Positions 37,363-42,482 of a stretch of 42,482 nt of DNA are shown here, piece by piece; position 1 is the stretch's first letter, and every line of letters begins with the position of its first letter. The stretch lies in the IMG/VR virus record IMGVR_UViG_3300011416_000019, positions 1-42,482 of that record; one strand, 5' to 3'. The DNA is from a virus. A program made the position numbers and the translations under genes. The notes under the pieces were generated by a model. That model did no database searches. It was not told the DNA's origin and was given only the letters and a program-made list of their open reading frames with translations.

Positions 37363-38712
37363 ATGAGTCAAGTTATCTTAACAATTAGCAATAGCATGAG
37401 TCAGGTCCATGGATTGGATCTAATCATGCAAAGAAAACTTAAGAAATTACTTTCTTACATACCTAATGCTAAGGCTTCATACTATAGCGGAGCTTTTGGT
37501 CCTAAACGCACCTACCTGATCTCCAAAGACGGTAGTTTTCCTACCGGTTTGTTGGAAAGAGTCGCCAAGTTTCTTTCTGCTCATGGCTTGCCTAAGATTA
37601 TCAGAGATAACAGAATCGTGCCAAAGCCTATTTTATCTCGATTTACAATGCAATTGGACATTACCCCTTACCCAGAGCAAGAAAACGCCGCTAATGCCTG
37701 TTTAAGAGCCTATAGAGGCATAATTTCAGCGCCTACCGGACTCGGTAAAAGTATCATAGCAGCTTTGATCATAAATAAATTTCAAGTTAAGACTTTAATA
37801 GTAGTTCCAACCTTAGAACTCAAGCGACAGCTTACCAAAAGCTTATCAAAAATATTCGGTACCATTAAAGTTGGCAGCTTAAAGAGGTCTTTTGAGATAG
37901 CCATCGAAAACATTGATGCTCTAGACCCTAATAAACCAGTAAAGGGGTATGAATGTTTAATACTAGACGAATTTCATAGAAGCGCTGCTAAGACCTATCA
38001 AAAGCTAAATAAAAAAGCTTGGAATGACATATACTTCAGGATCGGCCTAACTGCTACGCCATTTCGTACTGACGAGCAAGAAATGATTTTACTTGAGTCC
38101 ATCCTAAGTAAAGTTATATACGAAATTCGTTACCAAGATTGCGTAAAGAATAAGAGGATAGTACCGGTAGAAGCTTATTACTACGATCTGCCTGCTATAG
38201 TTCCTAAAGGTAGGACATGGGCTCAGGTTTACTCAGAGCTAGTTGTTAACAACAAAGATCGTAACGGCATTATTGCTAAAGTATTACAATCATTGGAAGG
38301 CGACTCTAAAAGCGCTCTATGCCTAGTTAAGGAGATAAGACACGGTGAGATACTGTCCGCGCTTACAAGTATTCCTTTTGCTAACGGACAAGACGATGCT
38401 TCTGAAGGTCTTATTGCTGAGTTTAATTCTAGACAATTAAGTTGCTTAATAGGCACTACGGGGATACTGGGCATGGGCGTAGATACCAAACCCTGCGAGT
38501 ACGTTATAATAGCTGGTTTAGGCAAGTCTAAGGTAGCCTTGATGCAGCAAATCGGTAGGGCACTGAGGCTTTATCCTGGCAAAGAGAGCGCTAAAGTCTT
38601 AATCTTCAGGGATTCTTCACATAAGTTTACTAGGAATCATTTCAATGAGCAGGTAAAAGTGATAAGCCAAGAGTACGGTGTGTCAACTTTGAAACTTGCG
38701 CTTACACTATAA
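37363..38712 (+). CDS. SF2 DNA helicase, UvsW-like
   Basis: 449 residues. The N-terminal 95 residues are a small beta-rich DNA-binding region as in T4 UvsW. The RecA1 domain has PYPEQENAANACL (Q-like motif), Walker A SAPTGLGKS (122-130), motif Ia IVVPTLELKRQL, motif II ILDEFHRS (DEFH at 202-205) and motif III GLTATPFR. RecA2 has IGTTGILGMGVDTKP and motif VI MQQIGRALRLYPGK. It would remodel branched DNA, regress forks and unwind R-loops, completing the recombination set. It begins 2 bases after the lipoprotein stop with no clear site. Confidence 0.9.
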   Translation: MSQVILTISNSMSQVHGLDLIMQRKLKKLLSYIPNAKASYYSGAFGPKRTYLISKDGSFPTGLLERVAKFLSAHGLPKIIRDNRIVPKPILSRFTMQLDITPYPEQENAANACLRAYRGIISAPTGLGKSIIAALIINKFQVKTLIVVPTLELKRQLTKSLSKIFGTIKVGSLKRSFEIAIENIDALDPNKPVKGYECLILDEFHRSAAKTYQKLNKKAWNDIYFRIGLTATPFRTDEQEMILLESILSKVIYEIRYQDCVKNKRIVPVEAYYYDLPAIVPKGRTWAQVYSELVVNNKDRNGIIAKVLQSLEGDSKSALCLVKEIRHGEILSALTSIPFANGQDDASEGLIAEFNSRQLSCLIGTTGILGMGVDTKPCEYVIIAGLGKSKVALMQQIGRALRLYPGKESAKVLIFRDSSHKFTRNHFNEQVKVISQEYGVSTLKLALTL

Positions 38713-38744
38713 CTTTAGTAATCTGATCATAGGAGATACGATAT

Positions 38745-39029
38745 ATGCCAAGTATTGATGAGTTTGAGTATCAGTTACCGGATGGTTCTTGGTTATACAT
38801 CAAAGGCTGGGGACAAGTTTCGGCAGATGAAGTTACCTACGTAGACTTCATCCCTTACAAGATCTTAGATAAGAACAGCGCAGATACTGAAGAAATGTCA
38901 CGTAACGATCTCTCAGGCGAGATTCAAAGCGACATAGAAGATGCTATTGCTGAGCGACTTCTACATTCTCTTGAAGAAGACCGCGAGTACGTTGATCACT
39001 TTTATGATTTCTATAATGAAAGAAATTAA
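38745..39029 (+). CDS. Small acidic uncharacterised protein
   Basis: 94 residues, AGGAG 9-10 bases before the ATG. FEYQLPDGSWLYIKGWGQVS, then YVDFIPYKILDKNSADTEEM and an acidic helical end (IEDAIAERLLHSLEEDREYV). Strongly acidic, as are several phage inhibitors of host DNA-binding proteins, but no family is recognised. Confidence 0.55.
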   Translation: MPSIDEFEYQLPDGSWLYIKGWGQVSADEVTYVDFIPYKILDKNSADTEEMSRNDLSGEIQSDIEDAIAERLLHSLEEDREYVDHFYDFYNERN

Positions 39030-39031
39030 AT

Positions 39032-39520
39032 ATGAGTCATATTAAACTAACTGAAGAAGTACTAGATTTAGGATTTATTAAATTATATCGTATTCAGGCT
39101 CTAGTTGACTTACCTAGGCACGGAGTTAAAAAAGGCGATAAAGGTGGATTTGTACAAACTAACGCGCAGGTTTCTGGCAACGCGTGGGTTTCTGGCAACG
39201 CGCAGGTTTCTGGCAACGCGTGGGTTTCTGGCAACGCGCAGGTTTCTGGCAACGCGCAGGTTTCTGGCAACGCGTGGGTTTATGGCGACGCGCATATAGA
39301 CTGCATCTCCGCTATACTAGTAATAGTAATAGCGATGCAATATTCTGTTACTGTTACTAGAAAGCTAGTCTTCATTGGCTGCAAAATACTTAAACGTAAA
39401 GAAATCTTAAAATTAACTGCTAAAGATGCAGAAGAATTAGGTTTACCTCAGCAGTATTATAAACCTTATAAGGCAATGATTTTAGGAGCTTTAGCGCTTG
39501 TTAAGGAGAATAAAGAATAA
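39032..39520 (+). CDS. Beta-helix repeat protein with near-identical hexapeptide units
   Basis: 162 residues. The N-terminus (KLYRIQALVDLPRHGVKKGD, KGGFVQTNAQV) is the start shared by a family of phage and bacterial left-handed beta-helix proteins. Residues about 44-88 consist of NAQVSG / NAWVSG repeats, a hexapeptide rhythm that folds as triangular beta-helix coils. After the repeats comes a hydrophobic strand (ISAILVIVIAMQYSVTVT) and a basic C-terminus. The repeat DNA is almost invariant. Similar proteins are common beside phage early genes; function is unknown. TAATG joins it to the next gene. Confidence 0.65.
   Translation: MSHIKLTEEVLDLGFIKLYRIQALVDLPRHGVKKGDKGGFVQTNAQVSGNAWVSGNAQVSGNAWVSGNAQVSGNAQVSGNAWVYGDAHIDCISAILVIVIAMQYSVTVTRKLVFIGCKILKRKEILKLTAKDAEELGLPQQYYKPYKAMILGALALVKENKE
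39163..39288 (+). repeat. Seven tandem 18-bp units in the beta-helix gene
   Basis: Units CGCGCAGGTTTCTGGCAA (type A) and CGCGTGGGTTTCTGGCAA (type B) run in the order A B A B A A B. The last unit is divergent (TATGGCGA). Six units differ only at two positions. Being a multiple of three and stop-free in all frames, copy number can change without breaking the gene. Confidence 0.9.
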
Positions 39521-39954
39521 TGAAATCTCTAATGACTGTTCTATTAACAATTCTACTGATACTAGCATCCCACAGCGCTCAGGCTCAGATACTTGAGTTA
39601 AAAAAACTTGACCTGAGTTACAAGCACTATGCAGACAGCACCAGAGATCCTTTATTCTATGACTCTACGCCTAAGGAGAGCATAGACCTTAGACTCAATA
39701 TGGACTTAGCAGACATCTTTTTTTGGGACAACCTGGTACACAGCATGACCAACAATAGCCAGTACTACATGATCGGCTGGAATTTCCAGTTTGGTATCCA
39801 TGTAACCGACAACCTAAGTATACAATATGAACACTATTCGAAGCATCTACTAGATGATCGTTATCCTTATCAAAAGTTTCCTGTTGAAGATTCTATCGGT
39901 TTTACATACACTATTTTTAAGTCTAAAACTGGCAGAGGAGCACTATTCCAATGA
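39520..39954 (+). CDS. Exported protein
   Basis: 144 residues with a Sec signal peptide: MKSLMTVLLTILLILASHSA then QAQ, cleavage expected after SQA or AQA. The mature part has Tyr-rich beta segments (KLDLSYKHYADSTRD, YYMIGWNFQFGIHVTDNLSI, SIGFTYTIFKSK) typical of a small beta-barrel or outer-membrane-like protein, and an aromatic C-terminus (GRGALFQ). It may be periplasmic or in the outer membrane. It is the second exported product of this operon. ATGA overlaps the next gene. Confidence 0.65.
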   Translation: MKSLMTVLLTILLILASHSAQAQILELKKLDLSYKHYADSTRDPLFYDSTPKESIDLRLNMDLADIFFWDNLVHSMTNNSQYYMIGWNFQFGIHVTDNLSIQYEHYSKHLLDDRYPYQKFPVEDSIGFTYTIFKSKTGRGALFQ

Positions 39955-40220
39955 ACGACTTCAAGGCCCGCGCGCGGGAGGCGGCTCGAGTACACAGCGA
40001 TAGCGTATCAGACGAAGCTGTAATTACCGGCGGATTCACATTAGCAGAGTCCTTTCAAGAGGGTGCCCTCTGGTCCCGCGCCGAGACGCTGAGGGAAGTT
40101 GTGGAATTGCTTCTGACTCGGAAAGCACCATACGAAGGCGCAGCAGTGATGAAGAACCGGGCCATGTGTGCTGAATTTATCCGCGAACGCTTCGCAGCGG
40201 AGATGGGAGAGGGAAAATGA
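39951..40220 (+). CDS. Small GC-rich uncharacterised protein
   Basis: 89 residues. MNDFKARAREAARVHSDSVS, then LAESFQEGALWSRAETLREV, a helical and charged pattern. Its base composition is clearly more GC-rich than the genes before and after it, suggesting separate origin. ATGA overlaps join it to both neighbours. No family recognised. Confidence 0.55.
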   Translation: MNDFKARAREAARVHSDSVSDEAVITGGFTLAESFQEGALWSRAETLREVVELLLTRKAPYEGAAVMKNRAMCAEFIRERFAAEMGEGK

Positions 40221-40915
40221 TCGCATTTCACGGTAAACAAGAAATCAAAGAAAAATATCTCGCACGCGTTTTGGCACACCAAAAGGCGGATGAGATTATT
40301 AAGGGGCAATACTGGAGTAAAGGCAAAGGCTGCGCAGTGGGCTGTACCATCCATGGATCAGAGCATTCAAAATATGAAACAGAGCTTGGCATTCCGACTT
40401 GGCTGGCTCGAGTCGAAGATCGTCTGTTTGAGGGCATGTCGAGCGGGAAGGCAAAGGAGTGGCCTGCTCAATTTTTAAAGGCGATTAAGCCAGGCGCAGA
40501 TCTTGAACAAGCAAAAGCCCCATTTCTGATTTGCGTTCTGGAATCCGCACTCAAGAGTTTTGCTCACAACAAAAACCCCAAGGTGGTTGAATCCATTCAA
40601 AGCGTAATTGCGCTATGGAAGCGCAAAGACGTAGGCACCAAAGAATGGCGTGCTGCTGCTGATGCTGCTGCTTATGCTGCTGCTGATGCTGCTTATGCTG
40701 CTGATGCTGCTGCTTATGCTGCTGCTGCTGCTGCTGATGCTGCTTATGCTGCTGATGCTGCTGCTGATGCTGCTGTTTATGCTGCTTATGCTGCTGCTGA
40801 TGCTGCTTATGCTGCTGCTGATGCTGCTGCTTATGCTGCTTATGCTGCTGCTCGGACCGCCAGGTTTGATTATTTTGCAGAAGAGCTTTTGAAGATCTTG
40901 AGGAAGTGCAAATGA
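40217..40915 (+). CDS. Alanine-repeat protein
   Basis: 232 residues. The N-terminal 145 residues (KADEIIKGQYWSKGKGCAVG, CTIHGSEHSKYETELGIPTW, LARVEDRLFEGMSSGKAKEW) are a recognisable phage-encoded domain without assigned function. Residues about 146-212 are an Ala tract punctuated by Asp and Tyr (AAADAAAYAAADAAYAADAA), then a basic helix (FDYFAEELLKILRKCK). The tract should be one long helix with D and Y on recurring faces. Its codons are nearly all GCT with GAT and TAT. It is GC-rich upstream of the tract like the preceding gene. Confidence 0.6.
   Translation: MIAFHGKQEIKEKYLARVLAHQKADEIIKGQYWSKGKGCAVGCTIHGSEHSKYETELGIPTWLARVEDRLFEGMSSGKAKEWPAQFLKAIKPGADLEQAKAPFLICVLESALKSFAHNKNPKVVESIQSVIALWKRKDVGTKEWRAAADAAAYAAADAAYAADAAAYAAAAAADAAYAADAAADAAVYAAYAAADAAYAAADAAAYAAYAAARTARFDYFAEELLKILRKCK
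40652..40852 (+). repeat. Trinucleotide-type repeat (GCT with GAT/TAT)
   Basis: About 200 bases of GCTGCT blocks separated by GAT or TAT (one GTT). The purity of GCT codons in a gene that otherwise uses all Ala codons points to growth by slippage or unequal crossing-over. Both strands are open in several frames here; those frames are shadows. Confidence 0.85.
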
Positions 40916-41136
40916 TACCTCCAGGGACTAAGATTACTTGCCCTAAATGTAACAAATTAGCAGCGACTACTCTTGGTTTTGTTGAACTCGGCGTAGACGG
41001 CTGCTTATATCATGATGATTTTCATTGGGAAGATCCAATAAGTAAGGTCAAAGGCGGTAAGTGCCTGAAGTGTAAGACAAACTATAGTGATACCGGGGGA
41101 TGGATACACACTGAGAATGGATGGGAAGAAGTATGA
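40912..41136 (+). CDS. Small zinc-ribbon protein
   Basis: 74 residues from the ATG at 40912, which overlaps the upstream stop as ATGA. Cys pairs CPKC (near residue 12) and CLKC (near residue 52) flank a His-containing loop (CLYHDDFHWEDP), a zinc-ribbon pattern. AT-rich, unlike the gene before it. ATGA overlaps the next gene. Confidence 0.55.
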   Translation: MIPPGTKITCPKCNKLAATTLGFVELGVDGCLYHDDFHWEDPISKVKGGKCLKCKTNYSDTGGWIHTENGWEEV

Positions 41137-41366
41137 ATAATAAAGTTGAGCAGAAGGTATTATATTTAAATAATTCGGAATACCCACCTACCACTAGCGA
41201 TAGTAATTACACTAACTTCTTCTTCCGGCCTGAGTCTAAAAACAGCCTTAAAAGTTATATAGAAAATGGATGGATTCTTAAGACAGCGATCATCAGAGAT
41301 GACACAGATAGCTGGCGCAGATCTGCATGTGTAGTTTTAGAAAGAACTTACCAACTTTATGAATAA
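41133..41366 (+). CDS. Small uncharacterised protein
   Basis: 77 residues from the ATG at 41133 (ATGA overlap upstream). MNNKVEQKVLYLNNSEYPPT, then YTNFFFRPESKNSLKSYIEN, GWILKTAIIRDDTDSWRRSA. Mixed polar sequence with a late strand pair; no family recognised. It overlaps the next gene by 8 bases. Confidence 0.5.
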   Translation: MNNKVEQKVLYLNNSEYPPTTSDSNYTNFFFRPESKNSLKSYIENGWILKTAIIRDDTDSWRRSACVVLERTYQLYE

Positions 41367-41637
41367 GTTAAATGAAGTTATAGAGCAGTACGAAAAGGAT
41401 ATAGCGAAGGTTAGCCTTAAAACTATAGGCTTACTTTTCTTAAGCTCTGTGTTACTCAGCGTATTAGCATCAATCATGCAACTACCTACCATGGCCGTCT
41501 TGGCACTGGGTTTATTTAACGGCTTCTTCATCGTCGGTAAGTACAGCGCGGTTAAGGTTAAGGAATTAGATAAACTTTATCATGATAAGGTTAAGGAAGC
41601 TTTGAAACAACTCACTGTTAAAGATAAAAATGAGTAG
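41359..41637 (+). CDS. Two-helix membrane protein
   Basis: 92 residues. The hydrophobic stretch about 22-58 (TIGLLFLSSVLLSVLASIMQ, MAVLALGLFNGFFIVGKY) makes a helical hairpin with both charged ends on one side (ELDKLYHDKVKEALKQLTVK). This topology is compatible with a class II holin or an accessory membrane protein. It lies in the early-type rightward operon far from the lysin, which weakens a lysis role. Confidence 0.55.
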   Translation: MNKLNEVIEQYEKDIAKVSLKTIGLLFLSSVLLSVLASIMQLPTMAVLALGLFNGFFIVGKYSAVKVKELDKLYHDKVKEALKQLTVKDKNE

Positions 41638-41643
41638 CAATAA

Positions 41644-41904
41644 ATGAAAGACGTAATGATTGATTTTGAGACATTTGGAAATGGAAAACACGCCTGCTTA
41701 TGTCAAATAGGGGCAGTATACTTTGACAGCACTACCGGTGAGCTGGGAGCCGAGTATAAAGCAAATATAGATGCCGCGAATCACTCAAAGTTAGGTGGGG
41801 ATCTCGACGCCGACACCGTGTATTGGTGGCTTGCACAATCCATCGAAGCGAGACAACTAACGGATCGGAACGGGAACGAGGTCTTTCACGATGACCGAAC
41901 CTAA
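41644..41904 (+). pseudogene. Truncated DnaQ-like 3'-5' exonuclease
   Basis: 86 residues. The start is clearly an RNase H-like exonuclease of the Rv2179c/DexA type: DVMIDFETFG (Asp7, Glu9), LCQIGAVYFDSTTGELGAEY, DADTVYWWLAQSIEARQL. The frame then ends in NGNEVFHDDRT with no Exo II or Exo III motif, at less than half the usual family length. Base composition turns GC-rich at about 41.77 kb, inside the gene. A recombination junction probably replaced the 3' part. It could still be expressed as a fragment. Confidence 0.65.
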
Positions 41905-42109
41905 ATTCCCGCCGAAATTAATTGATGACGGCATGGTCACATATATTTCTATCCAAGAGCACGAAGCGCTGATCCGGGAAACGGAAGAAAAGGTAATTGA
42001 AGGACTCACGTTTCACGGTAAAGGCGAGTGCAAGTCCTGTGAATTGGGTCGCATTAATCTCTATTCCATAGTGGATGAATGCACGAAATGCCGAGGCAAA
42101 GATGACTAA
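41891..42109 (+). CDS. Small Cys-containing protein
   Basis: 72 residues. MTEPKFPPKLIDDGMVTYIS, then IQEHEALIRETEEKVIEGLT, and a zinc-knuckle-like end (GECKSCELGRI, DECTKCRGKDD: two CxxC). GC-rich. It overlaps the truncated exonuclease by 14 bases. No family recognised. Confidence 0.5.
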   Translation: MTEPKFPPKLIDDGMVTYISIQEHEALIRETEEKVIEGLTFHGKGECKSCELGRINLYSIVDECTKCRGKDD

Positions 42110-42233
42110 TTCAAAAGAGCGAGATGACAAATGCGAATTTTGCGGAGTTGTTATCTGGCAAGACGACCACAGTGACGACTGCCCAAAATGGACGCCGGAC
42201 GCAACGGAAGTGGACATAGATTTTTATGACTGA
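42102..42233 (+). CDS. Small zinc-binding protein (43 aa)
   Basis: The ATG at 42102 overlaps the upstream gene by 8 bases. The product starts MTNSKERDDKCEFCGVVIWQ, continues DDHSDDCPKWTPDATEVDID and ends FYD. CEFC...HSDDC is a compact zinc knuckle as in many small phage proteins. The stop overlaps the next ATG (ATGACTGA). Function unknown. Confidence 0.5.
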   Translation: MTNSKERDDKCEFCGVVIWQDDHSDDCPKWTPDATEVDIDFYD

Positions 42234-42482
42234 ATCCAAAGAGCGCGATGCGGCGGCTAATGCAGCAATTCAGTCCGCGATCAACAAGAGTGTCTTGACC
42301 AAGGTTATGACTTCGATGGCTGAGAAAAAGGCTTACATCGCAAGCTTTAAGATGGGCTGGAACGCCGCGCTCACGTCGAAGGCGGTGCGGGGGTTGAGGG
42401 AGGCGCTTAAAAGTCTCTCGTGGATCACGGGATACGAAGTTGAACCCAACACAGCTATGGGGAATCGTCAGCTTTGTATTGC
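42226..42482 (+). CDS. Uncharacterised protein, runs off the window (3' partial)
   Basis: The ATG at 42226 overlaps the upstream stop; 85 codons are visible and the frame is open to the last base. MTESKERDAAANAAIQSAIN, AYIASFKMGWNAALTSKAVR, GLREALKSLSWITGYEVEPN. The FKMGWNAAL and LREAL segments recur in small GC-rich phage proteins. The start MTESKERD resembles MTNSKERD of the preceding gene, so the two starts may share ancestry. Confidence 0.5.
   Translation, partial: MTESKERDAAANAAIQSAINKSVLTKVMTSMAEKKAYIASFKMGWNAALTSKAVRGLREALKSLSWITGYEVEPNTAMGNRQLCI

Noticed and set aside
39163-39288. CRISPR array
   Set aside because: The 18-bp units are directly abutting with no spacers and encode protein repeats.
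39110-39299. Extra open frames on both strands across the 18-bp repeats (Arg/Phe/Leu or Arg/Val/Ala-Asn repeats)
   Set aside because: They arise because the 18-bp unit has no stop in any frame. Only the frame with NAQVSG/NAWVSG units continues into recognisable flanking sequence and has the operon overlaps.
40551-40955. Poly-Leu/Met and poly-Gln/His frames across the GCT repeat
   Set aside because: Shadows of the GCT/GAT/TAT tract. The Ala frame carries the recognisable N-terminal domain and the ATGA overlaps.
1-42482. tRNA genes, integrase or attachment site
   Set aside because: None recognised by eye on either strand. A covariance-model scan (tRNAscan-SE or ARAGORN) would be decisive for tRNAs, and a tyrosine/serine recombinase profile search for integrases.

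Overview
The window is part of a tailed-phage (Caudoviricetes) genome, or of a provirus or metagenomic contig carrying one. It holds a complete head-packaging set (large terminase, portal, scaffold, major capsid), a tail set that looks podovirus-like (a candidate adaptor and a large nozzle-like protein, with no tape measure, sheath or tube gene seen), and a full replication and recombination set. I see no integrase, lysogeny repressor, rRNA or tRNA. The host cannot be named. An exported lipoprotein with a lipobox and several Sec-type signal peptides fit a Gram-negative host, but this is inference.

Layout. From about 36.15 kb down to base 11 almost every gene is on the minus strand, tightly packed, many with ATGA or TAATG stop/start overlaps. 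In transcription order: (1) 35.7-28.3 kb, an exported or anchored protein, a UvsY-like candidate, a RecA/UvsX-type recombinase, two HNH proteins, an SbcD/SbcC (gp47/gp46) pair, a DEDD exonuclease, a lytic transglycosylase, a small HExxH zincin and a CYTH-type triphosphate-tunnel protein; (2) 27.5-22.6 kb, a dATP/dGTP diphosphohydrolase-like protein, an ssDNA-binding-like protein, a primase-DnaB helicase fusion and a family A DNA polymerase; (3) 22.4-13.1 kb, packaging and head genes ending in a strong intrinsic terminator after the capsid gene; (4) 12.9-0.01 kb, structural genes, interrupted at 7.5-10.6 kb by small proteins, a secreted trypsin-like protease, an inorganic pyrophosphatase and a run of 18-27-residue hydrophobic or basic microproteins, and ending with candidate adaptor, fibre-like, nozzle-like and GNAT genes.

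The region 35.75-36.47 kb is the divergent control region. It has back-to-back sigma70-like promoters sharing one TTGTCAA/TTGACAA core, a 9-bp inverted repeat and a 15-bp perfect stem-loop. To the right, a plus-strand operon (36.47-42.48 kb) encodes a Cys-rich protein, a collagen-like lipoprotein, a UvsW-like SF2 helicase, a beta-helix repeat protein, an exported protein and an alanine-repeat protein. After these come small proteins of clearly mixed base composition, including a truncated exonuclease, and the last gene runs off the window.

How it fits together. RecA-like, UvsY-like, SbcCD-like, UvsW-like, SSB-like, primase-helicase and PolA-type genes together suggest T4-style recombination-dependent replication in a podovirus-like genome. 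The most unusual feature is at 5.08-5.6 kb. A plus-strand HNH endonuclease gene lies inside the 3' end of the minus-strand adaptor-like gene, in exact codon register, and none of its Leu or Ser codons is one (TTA, CTA, TCA) that would create a stop in the structural gene. The structural reading frame stays open through it and keeps its TAATG coupling to the next gene.
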